IMG/VR virus record: IMGVR_UViG_3300048113_000390
Coordinates: 1 to 23,241 of that record
Length of the DNA: 23,241 nucleotides
Origin: a virus
Direction: 5' to 3' (one strand)
A program made the position numbers and the translations under genes. The number at the start of each line of letters is the position of its first letter. The first letter of the stretch is position 1. The notes under the pieces were generated by a model. That model saw only the letters and a list, made by a program, of their open reading frames with translations. It did not search any database and was not told the DNA's origin. This document shows, piece after piece, positions 1 through 6,173 of the stretch.

Positions 1-2
1 CT

Positions 3-131
3 TTTGTTGTAGGATGGTACCTACAAATAGATGGATTAGATGTTGTAAAGGAATTACTCACTATTGTGTTTATAGGATACTTCGGCTCTAGAGGAGCCGA
101 GAAGATAATGGGAGACAATAAACATAAGTAG
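3..131 (+). CDS. C-terminal part of a small membrane protein, holin-like (partial)
   Basis: The window opens inside a reading frame that ends at a TAG at 129-131. About 42 residues are visible. A hydrophobic stretch (roughly VKELLTIVFIGYFG) is followed by a charged tail (SRGAEKIMGDNKHK). Small proteins with a short membrane segment and a charged end, lying next to a peptidoglycan peptidase gene, are often phage holins. The next gene is an M15-type peptidase, which fits a lysis pair. The start and the N-terminal membrane segments lie outside the window, so the holin call is inference from shape and neighbour only. Confidence 0.45.
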   Translation, partial: FVVGWYLQIDGLDVVKELLTIVFIGYFGSRGAEKIMGDNKHK

Positions 132-488
132 CATCTTAGCATTAAACCAAGAGGAGGATAACACTGAAAGCCTTGCTATGACTAACTTAACTGTATAAGT
201 TGATAATTATGTACACCACGCTGTACACCACATAAACATAAATAGCTTTACGAATGCGCCCTTTTAGGGGTCGCATTCTTTAGTGTAATTATATCATATG
301 TGGACCGTTTCAGATAGTATACTAAAAGAAAGAAAAAGAAAAAGAGTAAAAAGAAAAAGAAAGAAAAAGCCCCCCTAGAAAAAGAAATAATTAATCTTAC
401 CTGATCCAAGTATATCGCTATACAAGTCTTGTAATTTTTATAGTAGATTTACTGCTACTTCGAAACAAAGGTATAAAAATATTTCTTA
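132..488. other. Intergenic stretch with hairpin, short repeats and a purine tract
   Basis: No convincing gene is seen. The stretch holds a 10-base direct repeat (TGTACACCAC at 210-219 and 222-231), a strong hairpin at 252-278, and an almost pure A/G tract at 324-369 (45 of 46 bases purine) followed by six C. A 26-codon frame at 298-378 runs through the tract and would encode a very Lys/Arg-rich tail, but nothing shows that it is expressed. A GAGGAGG at about 151-157 looks like a Shine-Dalgarno but has no good start behind it. Confidence 0.5.
252..281 (+). terminator. Hairpin, probable terminator after the first gene
   Basis: GAATGCG (252-258) pairs exactly with CGCATTC (272-278). CCC (259-261) and GGG (267-269 or 268-270) can extend the stem. 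Only three T follow, so termination may be weak. It sits downstream of the membrane protein and upstream of the peptidase gene. Confidence 0.5.
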
Positions 489-857
489 ATGGATTTAAGA
501 CACTTTTTAATAGAGGAATTTGACAGCCCCGACCTCCCAGGGTCAGGGGCTAAGTATATGGACCGAGAGTTTCTAGAAATGATAGATGCAGCGGCCCACT
601 TATGTAAACTACAGTTTATAGTTATGGCTGGCTATAGAAGTACATACGAAAGTAAAAGACACTCTGATGCTTCTAATAGCAGTCACAGAATTGGTAGGGC
701 TGCTATATTGCAGTGTTCTCATCATAACAAAAGATACAAAATGATTACCTCTTTATTGGAGGTGGGTTTCACCAGGATAGGAATATGTAAGGACGGAAAG
801 AGTATCTATGTGGATAATGACTATCAAAAACCAGACAGTATTTTTTTGTATATTTAA
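489..857 (+). CDS. M15-family (VanY/VanX-like) peptidase homologue with altered zinc ligands
   Basis: The 122 residues follow the pattern of short phage and prophage M15A peptidases, which cut peptidoglycan cross-peptides. Visible landmarks are AGYRS (47-51), SNSSH (62-66), the KMITSLLEVGF helix region (84-94), RIGI (96-99) and a YVD (107-109) where family members have HVD. In active members zinc is held by His, an Asp seven residues later, and a late His. Here H66 is kept, but position 73 is Ile instead of Asp and position 107 is Tyr instead of His. That predicts poor or no zinc-dependent activity. It could be a structural or regulatory relic, or work by a changed mechanism. It lies next to a holin-like gene, so a lysis origin is likely. 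The start at 489 is the first ATG in the frame after an A/T-rich leader. Confidence 0.7.
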   Translation: MDLRHFLIEEFDSPDLPGSGAKYMDREFLEMIDAAAHLCKLQFIVMAGYRSTYESKRHSDASNSSHRIGRAAILQCSHHNKRYKMITSLLEVGFTRIGICKDGKSIYVDNDYQKPDSIFLYI

Positions 858-876
858 ATATATATTTATATCTTTG
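845..876 (+). promoter_or_regulatory. Bacteroidota-type promoter (TTTG-N20-TATCTTTG)
   Basis: TTTG at 845-848 and TATCTTTG at 869-876 are 20 bases apart, matching the Bacteroidota -33 TTTG and -7 TAnnTTTG elements. Transcription would begin near 881-884, just past the end of the M15 gene, and meet a terminator at 939-966. Confidence 0.55.
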
Positions 877-880
877 AACT

Positions 881-966
881 AATACCTGAGTCTCGGTTTA
901 GGTGTTGATGTTTTTTTCATTATGATTTTTTGTAGAAGGCCGCTAAGATTTTAGCGGTCTTTTTTT
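881..966 (+). ncRNA. Candidate small RNA or attenuated leader
   Basis: A promoter (845-876) and an intrinsic terminator (939-966) bracket about 85 bases with no reading frame. A second hairpin can form at 881-906: AATACCTGA pairs with TTTAGGTGTT through nine pairs, two of them G-T, with an 8-base loop. This is the layout of a short free RNA. It could equally be a leader that attenuates read-through into the ERF operon. No known RNA family is recognised. Confidence 0.3.
939..966 (+). terminator. Intrinsic terminator
   Basis: CCGCTAA (940-946) pairs with TTAGCGG (951-957) over a 4-base loop, followed by a T-rich run to 966. The end of this T run also supplies the TTTG (964-967) of the next promoter, so terminator and promoter are fused. 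Confidence 0.8.
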
Positions 967-993
967 GTAGTTAAATATTTTTTTATAACTTTG
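964..993 (+). promoter_or_regulatory. Bacteroidota-type promoter for the ERF operon (TTTG-N18-TAACTTTG)
   Basis: TTTG at 964-967 and TAACTTTG at 986-993 are 18 bases apart. Transcription would start near 1000, about 10 bases before the ATG at 1010, giving a nearly leaderless message. It is well placed to drive 1010-1922. Confidence 0.65.
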
Positions 994-1009
994 GATTAAA
1001 ATCAACATA

Positions 1010-1123
1010 ATGGAAGACCTAGTAAAGCATCTAAAAACTATCATCATAGACCTATGTGATGAAGACTGTCCTCAATCTTATAAGGACGTTGTAAAGGAAG
1101 AAATATCTAAACTTGAATTATGA
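1010..1123 (+). CDS. Small hypothetical protein, first gene of the ERF operon
   Basis: This 37-codon frame begins at the first ATG behind the promoter at 964-993 and reads MEDLVKHLKTIIID and onward. Its TGA (1121-1123) overlaps the ERF start codon (1120-1122) as ATGA, the coupling pattern used across this genome. It is rich in acidic and helical residues with two Cys (DLCDEDCP). No family is recognised. The promoter spacing and the coupling argue that it is translated, perhaps mainly to feed ribosomes into ERF. Confidence 0.6.
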   Translation: MEDLVKHLKTIIIDLCDEDCPQSYKDVVKEEISKLEL

Positions 1124-1656
1124 ATCTAATAGAAAAACACCTATCCATTCAGTTGGAGCTTAAGGCTCCAAAAAGCCAGAAGAATGCTTTTGGCAAGTAC
1201 AATTATCGCTCTGCGGAGGATATATTGGAGGCTGTAAAGCCAATTTGTGAGAAGCACGGACTATTACTTAAGATAAATGATGAACTGTTAGAGATAGCTG
1301 GAATCGTTTATATCCAGTCTACAGCAAAGCTTATTGACGTTAAGGACCCTTCTATGCAAATAGAGGCTACTGCTCAAGCTATTATAGACTTTGACGCTAA
1401 AGGGATGCAGATGCCCCAGAGGACTGGAGCAGCTTCATCTTACGCTAAGAAGTACGCCTTAGGCAATCTGTTATTGATAGATGACACTAAGGATGCTGAT
1501 GCGACTAATGATCACTCAGCAAAACCACAACTGACAAAAGATAGTGATAACTACCAAAAAGTAGTTACTTACTTAGATGGTGGGGGGAATATCTCAAACG
1601 TAATGAGTAAATATTCTGTTTCACCTGCATTATTAAAACAACTTAAAAAACAATAA
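1120..1656 (+). CDS. erf: ERF-family single-strand annealing protein
   Basis: ERF proteins coat single-stranded DNA ends and anneal complementary strands in phage recombination and genome circularisation. The 178 residues show the family landmarks: YRSAEDILEAVKP (29-41), TGAASSYAKKYAL (102-114) and the acidic DDTKDAD (121-127). The C-terminal 40 residues are variable and end in a Lys/Leu-rich tail. The gene is translationally coupled to the 37-codon gene before it and is followed two bases later by an SSB-like gene. A RecE/Cas4-type exonuclease at 6160-6960 and RusA at 3231-3644 complete the recombination set. Length is near the usual for phage ERF proteins. Confidence 0.9.
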   Translation: MNLIEKHLSIQLELKAPKSQKNAFGKYNYRSAEDILEAVKPICEKHGLLLKINDELLEIAGIVYIQSTAKLIDVKDPSMQIEATAQAIIDFDAKGMQMPQRTGAASSYAKKYALGNLLLIDDTKDADATNDHSAKPQLTKDSDNYQKVVTYLDGGGNISNVMSKYSVSPALLKQLKKQ

Positions 1657-1658
1657 TT

Positions 1659-1922
1659 ATGGCATCATTAATTTCACTTGGATTAAAAGGTAAAGACGGT
1701 AAGTACACAAACATTACAGTAGCCGTCAACGATGAAACAAACCAGTTCGGTCAAAATGTATCGGCCTGGGTTGAACAGACAAAAGAACAAAGAGAGGCGA
1801 AAGAGAAAAAGAACTATATCGGAAACGGTAAGGTTGTTTGGACCGATAATGGAAAGGTTATCAAGGCTGGAGAGACTAAGCAGGCTTCGGAGCTAGCTGA
1901 GGCTGACGGCCTTGACTTTTAG
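1659..1922 (+). CDS. Small protein, candidate single-stranded DNA-binding protein
   Basis: The 87 residues read as a short beta-rich domain (GKYTNITVAVNDETNQFG, then VSAWVEQTKEQREAKEKKNYIGNGKVVWTD in pieces) and end in an acidic tip, EADGLDF. SSB proteins and T7 gp2.5 also end in an acidic tail with a final Phe that docks partner proteins. The gene follows ERF by two bases and precedes a terminator, so it is co-expressed with the annealing protein. No OB-fold signature can be proved by eye. Similar small proteins sit next to recombinases in Bacteroidota phages, from memory. The role is inferred from the tail and the context. Confidence 0.5.
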   Translation: MASLISLGLKGKDGKYTNITVAVNDETNQFGQNVSAWVEQTKEQREAKEKKNYIGNGKVVWTDNGKVIKAGETKQASELAEADGLDF

Positions 1923-1942
1923 TTTGTTTATGTTTTGTCTAT

Positions 1943-1968
1943 GGGGGAATGAGAGTTCCCCCTTTTTT
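1943..1968 (+). terminator. Intrinsic terminator ending the ERF operon
   Basis: GGGGGAA (1943-1949) pairs exactly with TTCCCCC (1956-1962) over a 6-base loop and is followed by six T. It separates 1010-1922 from the replication genes that begin at 1989. Confidence 0.9.
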
Positions 1969-1988
1969 GTCTAATATAAAAAAACACA

Positions 1989-2417
1989 ATGAAAAACACA
2001 TCAAGTATTTACAAAGGAATAGACTACCTAAAACAGCGCTTCTTGCTAGATAGAATTAGTTTGGGATGGAGAGATAGGGAGTCTTTAAACAATATTGTGC
2101 AGTATGTACAGGAACTAGAATTTAAACAAGAGGTCGATAATAAGTATATTATAAGATCTATGACTTGGACGTTTCTGCAAGTACTCACGCTAAAAATGCA
2201 AGATAGAGAGCTGAGTCCTCTCCTTGTTCGAGAAGTCTTATGGAAGATGGAAGAGATACTTAACACTCCCGTATCTCGATGGAAAAATGAATTGGCTATC
2301 GAACTTATGGGCTTAAAAGAGGACTCTTCTTCTATCAAAGCAAAAGTCAATGATATGGATAACCTTGTAAGAGACGTTATCAGATTTAACACAAGAAGCA
2401 ATGCCGTATCAGGATAA
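1989..2417 (+). CDS. Hypothetical helical protein upstream of the ATPase
   Basis: This 142-residue, mostly helical, charged protein has no recognised motif. Its C-terminus overlaps the start of the RepA/KaiC-like ATPase by 17 bases, so the two are translationally linked and may act together, for example as a loader or partner. That is inference from position. A 125-codon antisense frame exists in the same place but has no start context or neighbour to support it. No promoter of the TAnnTTTG type is obvious directly upstream, so expression may depend on read-through or an unrecognised promoter. Confidence 0.65.
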   Translation: MKNTSSIYKGIDYLKQRFLLDRISLGWRDRESLNNIVQYVQELEFKQEVDNKYIIRSMTWTFLQVLTLKMQDRELSPLLVREVLWKMEEILNTPVSRWKNELAIELMGLKEDSSSIKAKVNDMDNLVRDVIRFNTRSNAVSG

Positions 2418-3234
2418 TGAGTTAGATCCTAGGCAGAGGTTTGAAACAATACTAAAGGAGTCTTATGTAGACCCAACAAAAGAAGTTAGTTACCCTCCTG
2501 TAGCGATCTCTATGGGAAGCTCAGGACCCTCTGGAGCGTTTCCAATATGCTTAGGCACCTATGGCAACTTCAGCTTTGTACAGGCTCCTCCCAAAAGTCG
2601 GAAGACGTTCCTGGTTTCCTTGATGGCTTCGGCTTATCTATCAGGCGAGAATGAATATTCTTTTGGGATGAAGGGGCATAGTGATGGCCGCAAGGTAATT
2701 CACTATGACACAGAGCAAGGCGATTTTCACGCACAAAGAGTATTCAAAAGGGTTCATAAGATGTCTGGTGGTCCATCAAACTACCTTCCTTATTGCTTGA
2801 GGGAATATAGTTATAGGGAGAGATTGGACTTTATAGATTGGCACTTGTATCAAGTGGAAGAACTTGGGCTTGTTATAATAGATGGTATTGCGGATCTGGT
2901 TGCAGATGCAAATGATATAAACCAAAGTAATGAATTGGTGCAGTATTTAATGAGATGGACCAAGGAGTTGAAAATACACATAATAACTGTGATCCATTCT
3001 AACTATAACTCAACGAAGCCCACAGGGCATTTAGGATCGTTTCTAGAGAAGAAAACCGAGACTCAGGTGTCTGTGTCCATAGACGAGGATGATGACGTTA
3101 ATTCTATCGTAAAATGCGTTAGAAGCCGTAGTCAACCCTTTGAACAGTTTTCCTTTAAAATAATAAACGGCTATCCGCACATTAATAAACCGCTTGAAGC
3201 TAATATAGGTGGGGAGCAATATATCGATATATGA
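2401..3234 (+). CDS. RecA/RepA-like P-loop ATPase (AAA_25 type), probable replicative helicase or recombination ATPase
   Basis: The 277 residues carry a Walker A region at 62-69 (APPKSRKT), a YDTEQ at 102-106 that matches the catalytic-glutamate strand of RepA-like hexameric ATPases, a Walker B-like LVIID at 157-161, and a sensor-like VIHSN at 197-201. A GHLGSFLEKKTE segment (209-220) resembles the inter-subunit loop region of the family. The Walker A is unusual: the Gly before the Lys is Arg and the first Gly is Ala. The gene overlaps the one before (17 bases) and the RusA gene after it (ATGA). Such proteins are commonly found in phage replication modules. A DNA-unwinding role is likely but not proved. 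Confidence 0.75.
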   Translation: MPYQDNELDPRQRFETILKESYVDPTKEVSYPPVAISMGSSGPSGAFPICLGTYGNFSFVQAPPKSRKTFLVSLMASAYLSGENEYSFGMKGHSDGRKVIHYDTEQGDFHAQRVFKRVHKMSGGPSNYLPYCLREYSYRERLDFIDWHLYQVEELGLVIIDGIADLVADANDINQSNELVQYLMRWTKELKIHIITVIHSNYNSTKPTGHLGSFLEKKTETQVSVSIDEDDDVNSIVKCVRSRSQPFEQFSFKIINGYPHINKPLEANIGGEQYIDI

Positions 3235-3644
3235 ACGAAATAGAATTAAAAGTCAACCTTAGGCCGCAATCGCACCAATCCTTTAAGATTGGGCGCAATG
3301 GAATTAAGTATAAGCCCAAAAAGATTGTTGACTACCAGAAGTATGTTGTGACTTTAGTCACGGAACAATTACCTAAAAATTTCGTTATAATAGAAAGTGG
3401 TACTCCCATTACGGTAGAATATATTGAGTACAGCTACGCCTATTTAAAATCGATTCCTAAGAAAAGGCGTATTAAAAGAATCCCTAAAGTGACAAAACCA
3501 GATCTACAAGATAACCTCAATAAAGCGTTTTTTGACGCACTAGAAGGTGTGCTTTACGAGCAGGATCAGAATATTGTAGAGATTAAAAATATGAAGAAGT
3601 TCTACAGCGATTCAGACTTTATTAAAGTAAAATTTGTTTATTAA
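3231..3644 (+). CDS. rusA: RusA-family Holliday junction resolvase
   Basis: RusA enzymes cut four-way DNA junctions as dimers using clustered aspartates. The 137 residues show the signature KPDLQDNLNKAFFDALEGVL (89-108), with D91, D94 and D102 in the usual places and D112 after YEQ. A Lys-rich stretch at 77-89 could contact DNA. Length fits the family. The start overlaps the ATPase stop (ATGA), so it belongs to the same operon. In the phage it would resolve recombination intermediates made by ERF and the exonuclease, or debranch DNA before packaging. Confidence 0.88.
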   Translation: MNEIELKVNLRPQSHQSFKIGRNGIKYKPKKIVDYQKYVVTLVTEQLPKNFVIIESGTPITVEYIEYSYAYLKSIPKKRRIKRIPKVTKPDLQDNLNKAFFDALEGVLYEQDQNIVEIKNMKKFYSDSDFIKVKFVY

Positions 3645-3671
3645 CTGTTTAATTACTAAATTAGAGACAAA

Positions 3672-3809
3672 ATGAGAAAATTCTTAGTGAAACAAACAAT
3701 CAGACTTATGGCTATGTTTAGTGTTTTAGTATGGCTTTATGTATTAAGTGTAATTTTAATTAATTTATTATGGGCATCGACTTCGAATGGATTACCGGGT
3801 TTGCCATAG
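3672..3809 (+). CDS. Small single-span membrane protein
   Basis: A 45-codon frame starts at ATG 3672. After a basic start (MRKFLVKQTIRLMAM) it has one hydrophobic helix, about residues 15-34 (FSVLVWLYVLSVILINLLW), and a short polar tail. The positive N-terminus suggests that end stays in the cytoplasm. It overlaps the next small gene by 40 bases in another frame. No family is recognised. Small membrane proteins in early phage regions often affect the host envelope or block superinfection, but nothing here shows which. Confidence 0.55.
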   Translation: MRKFLVKQTIRLMAMFSVLVWLYVLSVILINLLWASTSNGLPGLP

Positions 3810-3913
3810 GCATTGACTATCTTCAGGATATAGAGGTCAAGGGCTTTGATGAAACCATAAATATACTTAGGGTTCAGCTTGGTTTCTTTTGCCTTTATAT
3901 ACCTACTGAATAA
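3770..3913 (+). CDS. Small hypothetical protein
   Basis: A 47-codon frame starts in the context TTTATTATGG and reads MGIDFEWITGFAIGIDYL onward. It has a Gly/Ile-rich front and a hydrophobic end (LGFFCLYI). Its TAA overlaps the sigma-like gene start as TAATG, which supports translation. It shares 40 bases with the preceding membrane gene, so either both are real or one of the two starts is misplaced. Short proteins of this look are frequent in Bacteroidota phages, from memory, and have no known function. Confidence 0.5.
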   Translation: MGIDFEWITGFAIGIDYLQDIEVKGFDETINILRVQLGFFCLYIPTE

Positions 3914-4485
3914 TGTTAGAAGACCTTGGTAAAATGCATAATATATGGGTAGCAATGGCACGCAATTTAGGCGTGCCTTTGCATTTAGCCGAGGACCTCA
4001 TCCAAGAAATGTACATTAGACTCAACAAGTACGTTAAAGATGAGGCTAAAATATACTACAAAGATACTGGTGAGATAAACAGATTCTACGTCTGGATGGT
4101 CATCAGGAATATGACCGTTTCTATGCGGAGAGCTAAGGGTAAGAATGTTACCCTTTTTATAGATGACTGTCTCGAGAACGAAAACGATCGAAGACAGATA
4201 GAAGATAAACCCATCTCCGATGACTTTGAAATGGAGAAGGATTTGGCCCGAGAGAGGCTACTAAATAAAGTTTCTGACGGTGTTGATGATTGGGAGTACT
4301 GGTACGACAGGAAACTATTCAACCTTTACTATATGAGTAATATGTCTATGAGGGATATATCCAGGAGTACTGGGATATCGCTCACGTCAATATTCAATAG
4401 TTGCAAGAACTACAAGCGTAATATATTAGAAGAGTTCGGAGATGACTGGCAAGACTTCGAGAACGGAGAATTTGATTTAATTTAA
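3913..4485 (+). CDS. Phage sigma-70-like transcription factor
   Basis: The 190 residues have the two-part form of ECF-type sigma factors. An N-terminal region 2-like helix set includes LAEDLIQEMYIRLNKY (25-40) and WMVIRNMTVSMRRAKGK (61-77). An acidic linker (84-118) follows. The C-terminal region 4-like helix-turn-helix is NMSMRDISRSTGISLTSIFN (143-162), with basic residues after it. Such a factor would direct host RNA polymerase to phage promoters, probably for late genes. The start overlaps the upstream stop (TAATG) and the next gene begins three bases after the stop. A shared element before 8822, 13218 and 20324 is a possible target. It might instead be an anti-sigma or a DNA-binding regulator, but the domain order favours sigma. 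Confidence 0.75.
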   Translation: MLEDLGKMHNIWVAMARNLGVPLHLAEDLIQEMYIRLNKYVKDEAKIYYKDTGEINRFYVWMVIRNMTVSMRRAKGKNVTLFIDDCLENENDRRQIEDKPISDDFEMEKDLARERLLNKVSDGVDDWEYWYDRKLFNLYYMSNMSMRDISRSTGISLTSIFNSCKNYKRNILEEFGDDWQDFENGEFDLI

Positions 4486-4487
4486 TT

Positions 4488-4910
4488 ATGGAACAACCAC
4501 CAAAAGACAAGAGAACGAAGGCTTACAAAGAATGGAAAGCTAAGTATGATTCTGCTCCTGAGGGATTAGGTGATACTGTAGAGAAGATAACCAAGGCTAC
4601 CGGTGTTAAAAAGGTAGTTGATAAGGTGTTTGATGCGCTCGGAAAGGACTGTGGGTGCGATGCGAGAAAAGAGAAGCTCAACAAGGTATTTAGGTACGAA
4701 AAGCCTTTATGCTTAGAAGAGTCAGAGTATAATTACTTATCAGACTTCTTCGGTAGAAAAGGGACTTCAATAGACCCAGAGCAGCAAGCAAAACTTCTTG
4801 GCATTTACAACAGGATCTTTAACGAAGATGTTCAGCCTACTGGATGCTCACCTTGCTTTGTGAATGGCGTTTACAAGAAACTACAAACGATATACAATGA
4901 GTACTCTTAG
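4488..4910 (+). CDS. Conserved phage hypothetical protein with cysteine pairs
   Basis: The 140 residues start with a charged helix (KDKRTKAYKEWKAKY), then GLGDTVEKITKATGVKKVVD, then DCGCDARKEKLNKVF, and later GCSPCFV. The two short Cys pairs (CGC and CSPC) could bind metal together. From memory, a similar GLGDTVEKITKATGIKK plus DCGC-x-RKEKLN arrangement recurs in Bacteroidota phages near structural or packaging genes, without a known role. The gene begins three bases after the sigma-like gene and overlaps the nuclease-like gene that follows. Confidence 0.65.
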   Translation: MEQPPKDKRTKAYKEWKAKYDSAPEGLGDTVEKITKATGVKKVVDKVFDALGKDCGCDARKEKLNKVFRYEKPLCLEESEYNYLSDFFGRKGTSIDPEQQAKLLGIYNRIFNEDVQPTGCSPCFVNGVYKKLQTIYNEYS

Positions 4911-5316
4911 GGAGCTTCCTAGTGACTTATCTAAGTGGAAGGAGAAGGATTTGTTTCTTTACCTTAAGGGCTGCTGTTATCCGGACCTAGAGAAGTCTAA
5001 GAAGCAAATGGCCCGATGGGATTGTTATTCTGTATCGAGTACTCACAGGATAGAGCTTAAGTGTAGGACTAAGCATTATGATACACTAATGATAGAGCGG
5101 CCAAAGTATGAGTCTATGCTCGTCAAATGTGATGACCACTTTGATATTCCTATGTATATAAATTCAACACCTGAGGGTGTTTATAGATTTAACCTGTACA
5201 ACTTCAGTCCAGTATGGGAGACTCAGTATCATTCAAAGACTACTGAGTTTTCACAAAGGCACAAGATTCCCAAAGAGGTTGCTTTCTTGGATGTTGTTGA
5301 TGCTGAGATTTTGTAG
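4897..5316 (+). CDS. Small PD-(D/E)XK-like nuclease
   Basis: I take the ATG at 4897, which overlaps the previous stop by 14 bases. An upstream in-frame ATG at 4864 would add 11 residues and deepen the overlap to 47 bases. From 4897 the protein has 139 residues. After a helix and YPDLEKSKKQ (28-37) comes RWDCYSV (40-46) and then RIELKCR (51-57). The spacing of D42, E53 and K55 fits the D...E-x-K core of PD-(D/E)XK nucleases. HYDTLMIERPKYESM follows, as in phage members of this fold. The likely role is DNA cleavage or host DNA breakdown in the early region. The fold call rests on motif pattern only. Confidence 0.6.
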   Translation: MSTLRELPSDLSKWKEKDLFLYLKGCCYPDLEKSKKQMARWDCYSVSSTHRIELKCRTKHYDTLMIERPKYESMLVKCDDHFDIPMYINSTPEGVYRFNLYNFSPVWETQYHSKTTEFSQRHKIPKEVAFLDVVDAEIL

Positions 5317-5339
5317 TCAAATATTTTTTGCTATATTTG
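5310..5339 (+). promoter_or_regulatory. Bacteroidota-type promoter (TTTG-N18-TATATTTG)
   Basis: TTTG at 5310-5313 and TATATTTG at 5332-5339 are 18 bases apart, an exact match to both elements. Transcription would start near 5346, about 30 bases before the ATG at 5377. It begins the second early operon, 5377-8811. Confidence 0.7.
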
Positions 5340-5376
5340 TTAATAGCTATGGGTTTTTTATTGGTAAAATGTTATT

Positions 5377-5634
5377 ATGAGTGATAGTGTAAAGAAATAT
5401 TACGAGGCTATAGAGGACCGATGGTATTCCAGTTCAACAGCAGGAGAAATAGTTAAAGATTCTATTGTTGAAGAGGTAAAAGATATTATGGATACGAGAA
5501 GCCAAAAGGGTATCAAGGAGTACGGTACTACTTTGGCTGATAACCCAGATGGGTTTTGGCGTTGGGTCAACGAACTCCAAGAGGAGTTGATCGATGCAGT
5601 ATTATACTTACAAAAGATGAAAAAAACTAAGTAA
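5377..5634 (+). CDS. MazG-like (all-alpha NTP pyrophosphohydrolase) phage protein
   Basis: The 85 residues are helical. RSQKGIKEYGTTL (41-53) is followed by WRWVNELQEELIDAVLYLQK (61-80). The R-x-x-K-G-x-x-x-Y-G element and the E-E-L-x-D-A helix are typical of short phage relatives of MazG/dUTPase-like all-alpha pyrophosphohydrolases, which cleave nucleoside triphosphates using acidic helices and Mg. Only part of the usual E-x-x-E...E-x-x-D set is evident, so activity is uncertain. It is the first gene behind the promoter at 5310-5339, and its TAA overlaps the next ATG (TAATG). Confidence 0.55.
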   Translation: MSDSVKKYYEAIEDRWYSSSTAGEIVKDSIVEEVKDIMDTRSQKGIKEYGTTLADNPDGFWRWVNELQEELIDAVLYLQKMKKTK

Positions 5635-5801
5635 TGGCAAATCTTTTAGACAGCAGTAACAAACCACCTATAGAAAAAGATAGGGGTATACTAGACTACA
5701 GATGGACTAACGATGGGTGGCTTCCTGTGATGGACCCTAAGTATTTAACTAGGGAGCGTTTGTGGGATAGTAATTGGTTAATGAAAAGTAAAAGCAAATG
5801 A
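5634..5801 (+). CDS. Small hypothetical protein
   Basis: A 55-codon frame fits exactly between its neighbours: TAATG with the gene before and AATGA with the gene after. It is Trp- and Asp-rich (DYRWTNDGWLPVMDP; LWDSNWLMKSKSK) with no family recognised. The double overlap is the main evidence for coding. Confidence 0.6.
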   Translation: MANLLDSSNKPPIEKDRGILDYRWTNDGWLPVMDPKYLTRERLWDSNWLMKSKSK

Positions 5802-5932
5802 AAAATCAAGAAAACATACTAGAGGAAGAAGTTTGTATGAACAGCAATGATATGCCTATGGACTTCTGGAACTACGATATAAACCCAATATTAGGATATA
5901 GATATATACCTCAATTACACAAAAGAAAATGA
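5798..5932 (+). CDS. Small hypothetical protein
   Basis: A 44-codon frame overlaps the previous stop as ATGA and ends seven bases before the next start. It has an acidic front (NILEEEV), a Met/Asn-rich middle and a basic end (LHKRK). No family is recognised. Coding is supported by the coupling pattern alone. Confidence 0.5.
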   Translation: MKNQENILEEEVCMNSNDMPMDFWNYDINPILGYRYIPQLHKRK

Positions 5933-5939
5933 AATAAAT

Positions 5940-6173
5940 ATGAAGACTAAAGAACAAGTAGAGAAGATCTTGTCTTATAAGACTTGGTCTGATAAAAAGA
6001 AAATTGACGCACTGCTAGAGATTGATTGTAATCTCTATGTGAATCTGGGAAAAGATTCGAGTTTAACTCAAAAGAGAGAAGTTAAGAAGACAAGTAGATT
6101 TATATATAAACACATAGCGCAGTTGAACCCTTCAGCTAGCTATCTATTAACATCAATGGATGAGTCTATCTGA
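5940..6173 (+). CDS. Small conserved-looking hypothetical protein
   Basis: The 77 residues include a helix-forming start (MKTKEQVEKILSYKTW), SDKKKIDALLEIDCNLYVNLG and a basic KREVKKTSRFIYKHI segment. It lies directly before the exonuclease gene and overlaps its start by 14 bases, so the two are co-translated. The basic helix could bind nucleic acid or the exonuclease; that is a guess from charge and position. No family is recognised with confidence. Confidence 0.6.
   Translation: MKTKEQVEKILSYKTWSDKKKIDALLEIDCNLYVNLGKDSSLTQKREVKKTSRFIYKHIAQLNPSASYLLTSMDESI

Noticed and set aside
809-817. A perfect DnaA box (TGTGGATAA, inverse of TTATCCACA) inside the M15 gene
   Set aside because: A single box with no cluster or A/T-rich unwinding region beside it; it encodes part of the YVD motif. 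Worth remembering only because of the DnaA-domain protein at 7189.
2024-2401. A 125-codon minus-strand frame opposite the 1989-2417 gene
   Set aside because: Ser/Leu-rich shadow of the sense gene, with no promoter or neighbours on that strand.
4864-4896. An earlier ATG for the small nuclease gene
   Set aside because: It would lengthen the overlap with the previous gene to 47 bases; the ATG at 4897 fits the short overlaps of this genome better.
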